From contig JADZFR010000005.1 in NCBI GenBank assembly GCA_020849795.1, positions 1 through 63,635 of the forward strand: 63,635 nucleotides of DNA. The letters are read 5' to 3'. Below, one piece after another: positions 55,595-63,635 of this stretch. Made by a program: the position numbers and the translations under genes. The DNA comes from Planctomycetota bacterium. Lineage in GTDB: Bacteria; Planctomycetota; UBA8742; UBA2392. A model generated the notes under the pieces. It did not search any database and was not told the DNA's origin. It saw only the letters and a program-made list of their open reading frames with translations. The number at the start of each line of letters is the position of its first letter. The stretch's first letter is position 1.

Positions 55595-56625
55595 TCGGCT
55601 TCTGTGAGTCCTTCCAGGTCGAACAGCGCTTCTACGAAACGGTCCGCGTCAAACGGCTGCATGTCTTCGAGTTTCTCGCCAAGGCCGACGAACTTCACGG
55701 GTACTTCGACCTTTTCGTTGATCGTCAGGACCGCGCCGCCCTTGGCTGTGCCATCCAGTTTAGCCAGGAACAAGCCGGTGACATTGGCTGATTGCTTGAA
55801 CATTTCGGCCTGGGTGACGGCGTTCTGGCCGGTGGTTGAGTCAAGTACCAGGATGGTTTCGTGCGGCGCACCCTCAATCTTCTTCGCGGCGCAAGCGTTG
55901 CTGATTTTGCGCAACTCGTCCATCAGGTTCTTCTGGGTGTGCAGGCGGCCCGCGGTGTCCACCAGCAGAATGTCGGCGCCGACTTCAAGGGCGCGCTCGG
56001 CGGCACGATGGGCGACGCTGGCCGGGTCCGCGTGTTCGGCGCCGGTGACGATCTCGCAACCGATGCGCTCGGACCAGGTCTTGAGCTGCTGCACAGCCGC
56101 CGCACGAAACGTGTCGGCTGCCGCGAGTACCACGTGACGGCCCGAGTTCTCGAGCCACCATGCAAGCTTGGCGATGCTGGTCGTCTTGCCGGCGCCATTG
56201 ATGCCGACGACGAGAATGACGGTTGGCTTCCTGGCGGCGAAGTGCAGTGCGTTGCCGCGGTGCGTCAGGCGCTGTTTCAGGTCTTTGCGCAGAAACGGCA
56301 GGATGTCTGTCGTCTGTTCAATGTTGCCGTTCTTCCAGGCGCTGCGCACGACATCCATGAGAAAGTCAGTAGTCTCGACGCCGAAGTCGGCTTCGATCAT
56401 GGCTTCCTCGAGCTTCTCAAGAATGTCCTCGTTGATCTTCTGGCCCAGCCCGATCACGCCCAGGACGCGGCGGTTCAGCACCATGCGTGTTTTGCTGATC
56501 GCGCGCGTGAGCTTGGCGAGCATGCCCTTTTTTTGGGGCTCCTGGGTCTCCGCGGCATCGGTGTCGGCCACGGGCACCGGCGGCGCTTCTTGTTCGGGCT
56601 TCTTTTTTTTGCTGAACAGTCCCAC
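55591..56625 (-). CDS. ftsY: Signal recognition particle receptor FtsY
   Basis: The 344-residue GTPase docks SRP-ribosome complexes at the membrane. The NG domain is clear: G1 GINGAGKTTSIAKLA, AADTFRAAAVQQLKTW, DTAGRLHTQKNLMDEL, and LAKLDGTAKGG. The N-terminal acidic domain is short (about 35 residues, starting MGLFSKKKKPEQE). It overlaps the giant gene by ATGA, a link not seen in usual ftsY operons. Confidence 0.97.
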   Translation of the reverse strand: MGLFSKKKKPEQEAPPVPVADTDAAETQEPQKKGMLAKLTRAISKTRMVLNRRVLGVIGLGQKINEDILEKLEEAMIEADFGVETTDFLMDVVRSAWKNGNIEQTTDILPFLRKDLKQRLTHRGNALHFAARKPTVILVVGINGAGKTTSIAKLAWWLENSGRHVVLAAADTFRAAAVQQLKTWSERIGCEIVTGAEHADPASVAHRAAERALEVGADILLVDTAGRLHTQKNLMDELRKISNACAAKKIEGAPHETILVLDSTTGQNAVTQAEMFKQSANVTGLFLAKLDGTAKGGAVLTINEKVEVPVKFVGLGEKLEDMQPFDADRFVEALFDLEGLTEAE

Positions 56626-56685
56626 TCGCTCGCCCTTTGTATCCCGTCGCTGGCGCTCGGGACCCTTGTTTTCCAGTTGCGCGGC

Positions 56686-57135
56686 CTACACCTTTTGCGG
56701 GCAGAGGGTCTGGAACACTTTGTCCAGCACCCCGTTAACGAAGGCGCCGGACTTTTCGGTTGAGTATTTCTTGGCCAGGTCCACGGCTTCGTTGATCGTT
56801 ACCCTGGGCGGTACATCGAACATGTGCAGCAGTTCAAACACGCCCATGCGCAGGATCGCGCGGTCCACATACGGCATGCGCGAAACCTGCCAGTTCACTG
56901 CCGCGTCCTGGATTGCCTTGTCGAGGGCCACCTGCTGTTCGCGCACGCCGTCGGTCAGCAGCTTCGCAAAGTCGCTCACCGCCGCCGACTGGTGCTCGAC
57001 CTCAAGCACCTTGCGCACTTCGGCCTCTGCCGACTCGGGGGCAGCGCCCGGGCGCGAAACATCCAGCGCGTAAAGCAGCTTCAGCGCCAGTTCCCGGGCT
57101 TGCGTGCGTACATCTTCAGAAGGCGTCACGTCCAT
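56686..57135 (-). CDS. nusB: Transcription antitermination factor NusB
   Basis: The 149-residue protein works with S10 in rRNA antitermination. The all-helical family signs are seen: RELALKLLYALDV near the start, SRMPYVDRAILRMGVFELLH, INEAVDLAKKYSTEKSGAFVNGVLDKV at the end. It lies between ribH and ftsY, a conserved planctomycete-type order (recalled). Confidence 0.95.
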   Translation of the reverse strand: MDVTPSEDVRTQARELALKLLYALDVSRPGAAPESAEAEVRKVLEVEHQSAAVSDFAKLLTDGVREQQVALDKAIQDAAVNWQVSRMPYVDRAILRMGVFELLHMFDVPPRVTINEAVDLAKKYSTEKSGAFVNGVLDKVFQTLCPQKV

Positions 57136-57228
57136 GCGTGGCTTGTATACACCGATGCAGCCAATCGGCAAAGCCGCGGCATGAATCCCGACGAGCCGCT
57201 GTTTGCCGGCGGCGGGGACGCTGCGTTG

Positions 57229-57729
57229 CTACTTGCCCTTGCGTTGCCCGGCGCCATCGACGCTGCGCAGCAGGTTGACCATTTCGATGGCGGTGACGGA
57301 GGCGTCAAAGCCCTTGTTGCCGGCCTTGGTGCCGCAACGTTCAATCGCTTGCTCAAGATTGCCGGTCGTGACCACGCCGAAGATGCAGGGTACGCCAGTC
57401 ATGAGTCCGGCTTGTGCAATCCCCTTGGCAGCTTCGCCGGCGACGTAGTCGAAGTGCGGCGTTGAGCCGCGCACCACGGCACCCAGGCAGATGACGGCGT
57501 CGTAGTTGCCTGTTTCGGCGAGCTTGCGAGCCATGACCGGAATCTCGAATGCGCCCGGGACCCAGGCCAGCGTGGTGTTGTCAAGTTTGCCGCCGTGGCG
57601 CCGGATTGCGTCCAGGGCGCCCTCAACCAGCTTATCGACGAGGAACGAGTTGAAGCGGGCAGCGACCAACGCGAAGCGGGCATTGCCCGCCACGAGATCG
57701 CCTTCGAGGATGTGCTTTGGTTTGTCCAT
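57229..57729 (-). CDS. ribH: 6,7-dimethyl-8-ribityllumazine synthase
   Basis: The 166-residue enzyme makes lumazine in riboflavin synthesis. Motifs: [57 protein letters not shown], and [23 protein letters not shown]. Catalytic His in STPHFDY is present. It is the first gene of the ribH-nusB-ftsY group. Confidence 0.97.
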   Translation of the reverse strand: MDKPKHILEGDLVAGNARFALVAARFNSFLVDKLVEGALDAIRRHGGKLDNTTLAWVPGAFEIPVMARKLAETGNYDAVICLGAVVRGSTPHFDYVAGEAAKGIAQAGLMTGVPCIFGVVTTGNLEQAIERCGTKAGNKGFDASVTAIEMVNLLRSVDGAGQRKGK

Positions 57730-58157
57730 AGTTGTGGTGTGTCAGAAAAGGACGGGAATTGTAGCGAGCAACGCTGCAATTGGAATGAGCGAAAGCGGGG
57801 CAGCAGTCCCTTGCGCATCTGCGCAGGCGGCTGAACGCAACCTTGACTCTGGTGCTGTCTTGCGTACGATTTGTGAACCCCAAAACGAATCCCCTCGGAT
57901 GTATAGAACCCTCGTGTTGCGCCGCGTGGGCCGTGCGCTGGAATCATCGGAACTAGCGCCGAGGCAATGCGAGCATGTTTTACACACATGCTGGATACCG
58001 AGGTTCCGGTGTGGATTCACAAACACTTGCAACAAAGCCGTTTACAGCGTTACAAATAATTGGCACAGCGTTCGCTAACGTTCACGCAGCAGCATCCAGA
58101 TTCACCGGCAATTCCAGTTCCCCGATCCCGGCTTGGGCCGGAATGCAGGAGAGACCA
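57730..58157. other. Divergent intergenic region with no gene
   Basis: This 428-bp stretch between ribH and the first lipoprotein gene holds no convincing coding frame. It contains a candidate promoter (58027-58056), and a short hairpin with GCATGT/ACATGC arms (57973-57991). Its base composition is somewhat less GC-rich than the genes. The hairpin could sit in a ribH leader or be chance. Confidence 0.5.
58027..58056 (+). promoter_or_regulatory. Candidate promoter for the lipoprotein operon
   Basis: TTGCAA (58027-58032), an 18-bp spacer, TACAAA (58051-58056), about 100 bp before the ATG at 58158. A weak match, on sequence only. Confidence 0.3.
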
Positions 58158-59450
58158 ATGCAGGTACGACGCATGACACGTGTGGCCCCGTTCTTCGCGG
58201 CAGGGACGTTTGCCCTTCTGCTGGGCTGCAGCTCAGACGGTATTGTGTTCAACGGTCAGGCACAGGTGCAGCAGTACCCGATTCGCACCACGCCGGTTGT
58301 GCACTACAACCTGCCGTCCGAGATCATTGACCCGATCACCGGTGACGCGTCTCTGGACTTCACGTTCTTCCAGAACCTCACTTCGGCGAGCTTCACTGAG
58401 CTCGCGTCTCCCGGCCACGACCTGTGGGCCCACACACTCGACAGCTATCACTGCTCAGACAACACTTCGCCGTGCCGCAGCATGACCGAAGTGCCGGACT
58501 GGCCGTTCATGTTCGACGGCGGATACCAGGCGGCCGGGCTTTCCGGCGTCACCTGGCCGCCGGGCGGCAGCTGGCCCCACCCGCAGGTGGCCACGGGCGG
58601 CGGCGGCAGCGGCCCGGTCATCGCAGCCTGGACGCTGTCCCTGATGAACCAGTGGTTCCTGCGCGACGTTGACGGCGCGGCTCTTGCCAGCCCGCAGCCG
58701 AATCAGCCCCCGGTCACGATTGAGTCGGTCGGCTTTGCCAGCATGGCAATTTCGATCCATGAGCACGCCGCCGCAGGCTCGGGTTATTCGCCGCAGCTTT
58801 CCAACAGCCCGCCTTCTGCCGTACAGCAAGAGACGGGCAACCCGGCCACGCAGGGCGCCAATGGCAAAGCCCGCGTGCAGCCGCCGATCAACAACGCGGT
58901 CTGCTGGGGTTTCAACGGCACGTCGGCCCCGGCGGGCTTGCTGGGCATGGGCTGGCGTGAAGCGCCGGCACAGAACATCCACATTGAAACGAACACCCAG
59001 ACAGCAGGCGGCGGTTCGCCCTCAGGCAACACGGTCGTCGTGATGCAGAACGTGCCGGTGCCCGACTACTTCGGCGGCGGCGGCCCGGTCAACGGCGGCG
59101 GTGGTGTCTTCACCGTGCGCTTCATTGACCAGTGGTGGCAGACGACCGACGGCAACAGCAACGTGCTCAAGGACGACGGCCTGACCTTCTGCTACTACTT
59201 CGCCACCATCGGGTGCCACCTGATGGGTTACGGCGTCGGTCTGGTGGACAGCTCATTCGCTTCGGGTGGCGTGCAGAACGGGCAGGAAGACATCATGAGC
59301 CTGAGCGTCATCCTGGACATGACCGGCTTTATCGCCGCCGAGCGCGAGTTCCAGATTGTCACCGAAGACCTTCAGCGCATGCAGGACGTGGTCAATGGTG
59401 ACTGGATGACCCCGGGCCAGCTGAGCACGCTGCCGGGCAGCGACCGCTAG
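58158..59450 (+). CDS. Lipoprotein of unknown function, QWF-type, copy 1
   Basis: The 430-residue protein has a lipobox (FALLLGC, Cys at about 24). The mature chain is Gly-, Pro- and Ser-rich with a few aromatic patches. It has the segment LSLMNQWFLRDVDGAAL also found, altered, in its downstream neighbour (LSFMSQWFRRNGDGSRI). Late it contains a VRFIDQWWQTTDG repeat and hydrophobic strands. ATG 58158 has CAGGAGAG upstream. The tandem arrangement and shared motif suggest duplication. I do not know the function. Confidence 0.75.
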   Translation: MQVRRMTRVAPFFAAGTFALLLGCSSDGIVFNGQAQVQQYPIRTTPVVHYNLPSEIIDPITGDASLDFTFFQNLTSASFTELASPGHDLWAHTLDSYHCSDNTSPCRSMTEVPDWPFMFDGGYQAAGLSGVTWPPGGSWPHPQVATGGGGSGPVIAAWTLSLMNQWFLRDVDGAALASPQPNQPPVTIESVGFASMAISIHEHAAAGSGYSPQLSNSPPSAVQQETGNPATQGANGKARVQPPINNAVCWGFNGTSAPAGLLGMGWREAPAQNIHIETNTQTAGGGSPSGNTVVVMQNVPVPDYFGGGGPVNGGGGVFTVRFIDQWWQTTDGNSNVLKDDGLTFCYYFATIGCHLMGYGVGLVDSSFASGGVQNGQEDIMSLSVILDMTGFIAAEREFQIVTEDLQRMQDVVNGDWMTPGQLSTLPGSDR

Positions 59451-59520
59451 ACTGACGAACACTGTGCAGGCACAGCCTGAAATGCACGAGAAACGCAGCA
59501 ACACGAAAAGGAAGCAGACC

Positions 59521-60660
59521 ATGCGCAAGCTGACCAAACTCTTCCCCGCCCTGGCACTGGCCGCCGGCATCTCGGCATTCGGACTTGCAGGCTCAGGTTG
59601 CGACGGCAAGTTTGCAGGGCCCCCGGGTGGTTCAGCCATCGGCACACCCGGCCTCAACCCGCTGTTCGGCGTCACGCCGTTCACCTTTGCGGCCGAAAAC
59701 CCGCAAATCACCGGCTTCTACAACGATATCTGGTTCATTGATCCAGGTCGCGATGCAGACGACGGCCCTGCCGGCCAGATCATTATCCTGGCGGACACGA
59801 TCCAGGCGCTACAGACGGCCAACTTCTCGGGCTTCCTGACCAACCGCGGCGACCCGCTGCACATTGAAGTCAACTTCCAGTACCCGCTGATGCTTTCGTT
59901 CATGAGTCAGTGGTTCCGCCGCAACGGCGACGGCAGCCGCATTCGTGAGCTTGACCAGTTCGGCTACCTTGTCTACTCAGCCAAGAGCCTCGACATCAAC
60001 TTTGTCACCGCACCCGTCGAGCCGTTCTTCACCACCAACCCCACCCGCCTTGTCTACTCGGTGGACCGCCTGACCTACCCGTCAGGCCTGCCGGGCAGCG
60101 TGCTTGCCGGCTGGACAGCACCGCCGGCCAACCAGCCTGGCGACTTCCCGCCCCCGCAGAGCCGCTACCTCAGCCGCCAGTTCAGCGAAGTCGGGCTTGT
60201 GCAGCTGACCAAGCTGCTGCCGGCCGGCGCCCCGCAGCTGACCCAGTCATTGGGCCTGCCGCTGGCCGACAACGACACCAATGAAAACGTCGAAAACGCC
60301 GGCGCGATCCCGGCAGCGCTGGGTGGCGGCTGGACCTCGGTTCAGTCCCCGACGGGCGTGTTCGGCGACCTGTTTGCCATCGCCTTCAAGAATGCCCCGG
60401 TCGTCAAGCCGACGACCCCCGGCCACACCGAAATCGAGGCGTGCGTCGAGTACTCGCGTCACCTGGGTGCGCTGCACACCAACCTGATCGTGCAGATGGT
60501 CGGCTTGAACTCGGGCAAAGCCGGGACGCTGACCGACCCTGCACAGGTCGTGTGGCAGAACGGTTTTGGCTACACGTTTGACCAGGGCGACCTGAACGCG
60601 CTGAACACCAAGCACCTGCCGGGCAAGGACCGCGACCCGCTGGCGCCCCCGACACCCTGA
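59521..60660 (+). CDS. Lipoprotein of unknown function, QWF-type, copy 2
   Basis: The 379-residue protein has a lipobox (FGLAGSGC) and a mature part with TFAAENPQITGFYND and NFQYPLMLSFMSQWFRRNGDG, paralogous to the upstream gene. The region following (RYLSRQFSEVGLVQL) is unrecognised. It lies 70 bp after the first and 80 bp before the next gene and is most likely in one operon with them. Confidence 0.75.
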   Translation: MRKLTKLFPALALAAGISAFGLAGSGCDGKFAGPPGGSAIGTPGLNPLFGVTPFTFAAENPQITGFYNDIWFIDPGRDADDGPAGQIIILADTIQALQTANFSGFLTNRGDPLHIEVNFQYPLMLSFMSQWFRRNGDGSRIRELDQFGYLVYSAKSLDINFVTAPVEPFFTTNPTRLVYSVDRLTYPSGLPGSVLAGWTAPPANQPGDFPPPQSRYLSRQFSEVGLVQLTKLLPAGAPQLTQSLGLPLADNDTNENVENAGAIPAALGGGWTSVQSPTGVFGDLFAIAFKNAPVVKPTTPGHTEIEACVEYSRHLGALHTNLIVQMVGLNSGKAGTLTDPAQVVWQNGFGYTFDQGDLNALNTKHLPGKDRDPLAPPTP

Positions 60661-60740
60661 GCGGAAACCGGAACAGAGACCACGGAACTCTAACAGCACT
60701 CACTCGAGCCCTAACTCTAAAGAAGAACAAAGGCTGAACC

Positions 60741-62060
60741 ATGAAACTCAAGATCACCTTCTGCGCCGTAGCCCTGATGGCGATCACGCTTGCCGCTGAA
60801 GCTTCGGCCGAGGCCAAGAACTACGTGCCCCACGGCACCACCGTGCAGCGCCTGTCAGAAGCCGCCGGCGCCGTTGTGGTCGGCAAGCTGCAGCGCGTAG
60901 AGGATGTGCAGCTGGCCGAAGTGGGGATTGACGCCAAGCGCTGGCCTTCGCGCCACGATGGCAAGTCCCAGGACGGCCAGGACAACATCCGCCGCGATGG
61001 CGTCATCAAGGTTGAGCAGGTGCTCAAGGGCAATCTTGCCGTCGGCACCGAGGTTCACTTCGTGAGCGTGCGCCAGCTCAAGTTCGACAACTACGATGCC
61101 GACCTGAAGACCGAATCGGCCATCTGGTTCCTGCACTCGCGCCCCGAAGACAACCGCATTGCGGTGCTGGTCGACGAGCGCGGTGCCGTCAGCGCCAGCG
61201 ACGTCAACGGCAACTTTGTCGCGGCGACAGACTTCGTCCGCGATCAGCTCGCCGGCAAGAACACCGTGGACCACATGCTGGACGCGATTGACTTCCAGGC
61301 CGGCCGCCTGTCGGTCGACTGCGCGCTTGAGCTTTCGTGGCAGTTTGAGAGCTACCAGGGCGCGATGACCGAGACTCAGCGCCAGCGCATCCTCAGCATG
61401 GCGCAGGTCAGCCCGGTCGGCTCCACAGAGCGCAACGAGTTGGTCACCGCCATCGGTCGCTACAAGCCCGAAGGCGGCCTGGACGGCCTGTTCAGCATCA
61501 TGCTCAACGACAGCAACTGGAGCACCACCAGCCTTGGCTGCTGGGCCCTGGAAGAAATCGACCGCGGCGCAGCCATTGCCCGCCTGCTGGCCGAGTGGCC
61601 GAACGCTGCCGCTGACAAGAGCCGCCAGATCGTGATCGTGCGCAGCCTCGGGCTGATTCGCCCCAAGGCCGGCCACGATGGCGCACAGGTGCGCACCGAC
61701 ACGTTGAACCTGGTCGGCGGCCTGCTCAAGAGCAGCACCGACAAGAACCTGCTGCGTGAGGCGCTGATCGCATCCCGCGACCTGCGCACCGAGCAGGAAC
61801 ACGTCGAGGCCCTCAAGAAGCTGATCGACGAACGCGACACCAACGGCCTGACCGACGCAGAGATCAAGGCTGCGATCGTGGCCCTGGCCGCCTGCCGCAA
61901 GACCATCATCACGCAGACCGGAATCGCCGAGGCGGTATACGCCCGGACGTACCTGGAAGACCTGGCCGTAGCGGAGCCTGTGCTGGCGCAAGTGATCAAG
62001 CCGGCCCTCGACTTCCCGTGGACGGTGCTGATCGCGGGCGCTGACGGCCGCGGCCACTAA
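60741..62060 (+). CDS. Exported helical-repeat protein, copy 1
   Basis: The 439-residue protein has a signal peptide (FCAVALMAITLAAEASA). The N-terminal domain (about 25-150) is beta-rich with GVIKVEQVLKGNLAVGTEVHF. The rest is HEAT-like helices (about 190-420; ERNELVTAIGRYKPEGG, ADKSRQIVIVRSLGL). Its neighbour has the same layout. No enzyme motif is visible. It probably functions as a periplasmic binding or scaffold protein. Confidence 0.8.
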   Translation: MKLKITFCAVALMAITLAAEASAEAKNYVPHGTTVQRLSEAAGAVVVGKLQRVEDVQLAEVGIDAKRWPSRHDGKSQDGQDNIRRDGVIKVEQVLKGNLAVGTEVHFVSVRQLKFDNYDADLKTESAIWFLHSRPEDNRIAVLVDERGAVSASDVNGNFVAATDFVRDQLAGKNTVDHMLDAIDFQAGRLSVDCALELSWQFESYQGAMTETQRQRILSMAQVSPVGSTERNELVTAIGRYKPEGGLDGLFSIMLNDSNWSTTSLGCWALEEIDRGAAIARLLAEWPNAAADKSRQIVIVRSLGLIRPKAGHDGAQVRTDTLNLVGGLLKSSTDKNLLREALIASRDLRTEQEHVEALKKLIDERDTNGLTDAEIKAAIVALAACRKTIITQTGIAEAVYARTYLEDLAVAEPVLAQVIKPALDFPWTVLIAGADGRGH

Positions 62061-62129
62061 GGTGAAACTGGAGTTCCCTGAACCCCGAATAGAATGTACC
62101 TCGGAATGAATCTCGGAAGGATGCCTGCC

Positions 62130-63404
62130 ATGAAGAAGATTCTCGCATCGCTTGCAGCAGCAGCCACCCTCACGGTGTGCGCGCAGTCTGCCAACGCGGC
62201 ATTCACGCTGTTCGACCTGGCAAAGGACTCGATGTACGTCGCCCGTGGCGAGTTCACCGAGCTTGAGCGCACGAACGGCGGCGACCGCCTGACGTTGCGC
62301 TGCAACAACCTGCTCAAGGGCGACCTGGCGCCGGGCACCACGCTGGTGCTGGAATCCTTCGAGCCCGCGCCCGCCGATGAAGCACTGGGCCGCGACGTGA
62401 TCGTCGGGTTCAACCTGATCAACGGCAAGTACTACTTCAACCTGCACCCGTACTCATGGCGCAGCTTCTACTTTGAGGACACCGACGAAGCCGCCGACGG
62501 CTTGAACCGCAACGAAACGGCGATCAAGAATTTCGTCAGCATCAATGCGCCGCACCAGGCGGTCATTGAGCGCGAGCTTCGCAAGCGCCTGGAGTACGGC
62601 ACGCTGGCGTATGAGGGCGAGTACGAAAAGGCGCTGATCAACGAGTGGAAAGCCGAACTGCTGCGCCAGATGGCCGAAAAGGGCAGCGTGGCGGCACGCG
62701 ACGCAGCCAAGGCGTTCATCGATCATACCCTGTTCCGCAACACCCTGACTGTCGAAGAAATGCAGTACATCGGCAGCATCGTCAAGGGTTCGCAGATCGG
62801 CAGCCTTGAGCGCTCGTACATGCTCGAGATCATCCGCAACGAAACCAGCGCTCATCCGCCGCTTGCCACGCAACTGGTCATGCTGCGCGAGGAAACCACC
62901 CAGATGTGCGTCGGCAAGCTGTCCAACCTGCTCAGCGCTGTCGAAGGCCGCGAAGCGGTGATTGCCGCCATCGGCGAGATGGCCGCCACCCAGTCCGAGC
63001 CCACACAAGTGCGTGTCAATGCGCTGCAGACCCTGGCCGCCATGCGCGACCTGACGGCCCTGCCGTATGTGCACACCGCGCTGCTCGGCGAGCAGAACGC
63101 AACGAACTTCAACAAAGACGTGGTGCGCGGCGCCCTTAAGGCCCTGCGCCGCCTGAACAGCACCGACAGCGAAGCCGTGCTGGAAGGCTACATCGCCACC
63201 GAGCAGTGCCAGGCCAGCTGGGAACTTACCCGCCGCGCCTGGATTGCCTTCAGCATGATCGACAGCACCAGCACCAACACCAAGATCCGCCAGCGCTTCC
63301 AGGCCACCTCAGCCAACAACGTGGCGCACCGCAAGTTCTTCGGTCGCCTGCTTGAAAGCAACAAGCTCAACCGCGAACTGCTGATGGTCTTCAACGAAGA
63401 CTAA
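62130..63404 (+). CDS. Exported helical-repeat protein, copy 2
   Basis: The 424-residue protein has a signal peptide (ILASLAAAATLTVCAQSANA) and the same two-domain layout: beta-rich N-terminus (CNNLLKGDLAPGTTLVLESF) and HEAT-like helices (AALIGEMAATQ-like VNALQTLAAMRDLTALPYVH). The shared LLKGxLAxGTxL motif with copy 1 supports duplication. ATG 62130 follows GGAAGGA. The function is unknown. Confidence 0.8.
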   Translation: MKKILASLAAAATLTVCAQSANAAFTLFDLAKDSMYVARGEFTELERTNGGDRLTLRCNNLLKGDLAPGTTLVLESFEPAPADEALGRDVIVGFNLINGKYYFNLHPYSWRSFYFEDTDEAADGLNRNETAIKNFVSINAPHQAVIERELRKRLEYGTLAYEGEYEKALINEWKAELLRQMAEKGSVAARDAAKAFIDHTLFRNTLTVEEMQYIGSIVKGSQIGSLERSYMLEIIRNETSAHPPLATQLVMLREETTQMCVGKLSNLLSAVEGREAVIAAIGEMAATQSEPTQVRVNALQTLAAMRDLTALPYVHTALLGEQNATNFNKDVVRGALKALRRLNSTDSEAVLEGYIATEQCQASWELTRRAWIAFSMIDSTSTNTKIRQRFQATSANNVAHRKFFGRLLESNKLNRELLMVFNED

Positions 63405-63421
63405 TCGACACCAGCATCAAC

Positions 63422-63448
63422 ACACGGCCGGGCAACCGGCCGTGTTTG
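63422..63448 (+). terminator. Intrinsic terminator after the lipoprotein/repeat-protein operon
   Basis: A perfect 10-bp stem (ACACGGCCGG / CCGGCCGTGT) with a GCAA tetraloop, followed by TTGTTT, 17 bp past the stop codon. Confidence 0.88.
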
Positions 63449-63462
63449 TTTAACTCTTCTCT

Positions 63463-63500
63463 AACCGCCGCAGGCTTATGGGTTTGCGGCGGTTTGCGTT
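63463..63500 (+). terminator. Second terminator-like hairpin
   Basis: A 10-bp stem (AACCGCCGCA / TGCGGCGGTT) with a 12-base loop followed by TGCGTTTTTT lies 15 bp after the first. It may back up the first terminator. Beyond it, up to the window end (63501-63635), I see only a 20-bp palindrome at 63596-63615 and no gene. Confidence 0.65.
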
Positions 63501-63635
63501 TTTTGGCGCCGGCCCCCAACCCACCCCCGCACCTTTTTCGGGGGTGCCGTGGAGGTCGTGCGCTTTCTAAATCAACCGACACCAGAGAACAGGAGCCCGG
63601 CGCGTACGCGCCGGGTAGCTTGGCGAGTTAACAAC

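Noticed and set aside
60855..62447. 530-codon frame on the minus strand opposite the repeat-protein genes
   Set aside because: Antisense to two genes with signal peptides and clear starts; no motifs.
63596..63615. 20-bp palindrome as recombination site
   Set aside because: No integrase or direct repeats nearby; may be a hairpin or chance in GC-rich DNA.

Overview
The window is about 63.6 kb of GC-rich bacterial chromosome with dense, housekeeping-like gene content. I see no mobile elements, rRNA operon or CRISPR array. The best guess for the source is Planctomycetota. The gene order glmU-prs-rplY-rpsF-ssb-rpsR-rplI and the order ribH-nusB-ftsY are familiar from that phylum (recalled, not checked), and hopanoid genes, ECF sigma factors, FecR-type domains and many secreted proteins of unknown function fit the same picture. 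The phylum is an inference.

Region by region. 1-5.9 kb: a gene tail, a TetR regulator, the hopanoid side-chain pair hpnH-hpnG, an ECF sigma/anti-sigma pair and a coiled-coil lipoprotein. 5.9-16.4 kb: a dienelactone hydrolase-like protein, a GNAT acetyltransferase, an acyl-CoA dehydrogenase, a secreted protein, two zinc-ribbon paralogues, a Bcp-type peroxiredoxin whose peroxidatic cysteine codon is TGA followed by a SECIS-like hairpin, a signal peptidase I with a large inserted domain, a secreted sorbosone dehydrogenase-like protein and a phosphoesterase. 16.5-20.2 kb: five pseudopilin genes. 20.4-27.2 kb: a variant cytochrome c maturation operon (ccmE-ccmF-ccmH-two CcmI-like proteins-ccmA). 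27.3-37.1 kb: a lipoprotein, a 26-residue lysine-rich protein, then the ribosomal protein/ssb cluster, a gingipain-like peptidase, a secreted beta-sandwich protein, prs and glmU. 37.1-40.2 kb: a second ECF sigma factor, a TetR regulator with two matching palindromes, ubiX, a VOC protein, tRNA-Pro(CGG) and a lipoprotein. 40.2-43.8 kb: one gene for a 1211-residue fusion of a sigma-54-activator AAA+ module, an NB-ARC-like ATPase and TPR repeats. 43.9-50.7 kb: a membrane spermidine synthase-like protein, then a metal/heme island (nikR with a textbook-spaced operator, a nickel permease, an Nramp-like carrier, a heme-oxygenase-fold protein and ferrochelatase). 50.7-57.7 kb: a coiled-coil membrane protein, a small Cys protein, a 1304-residue sigma/anti-sigma/FecR/PDZ/coiled-coil fusion, ftsY, nusB and ribH. 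58.2-63.4 kb: two paralogous lipoproteins and two paralogous exported repeat proteins.

Taken together, the window suggests a cell with a Gram-negative-type envelope that makes hopanoids, c-type cytochromes and heme, tracks nickel through NikR, and relies on envelope-linked sigma signalling. The items most worth following are the probable selenoprotein peroxiredoxin (11360-11827), the sigma/anti-sigma fusion joined to ftsY (51680-55594), the AAA+/NB-ARC/TPR fusion (40185-43820) and the signal peptidase with an inserted domain (11896-13911). All calls come from reading the sequence; no database search or structure prediction was run.
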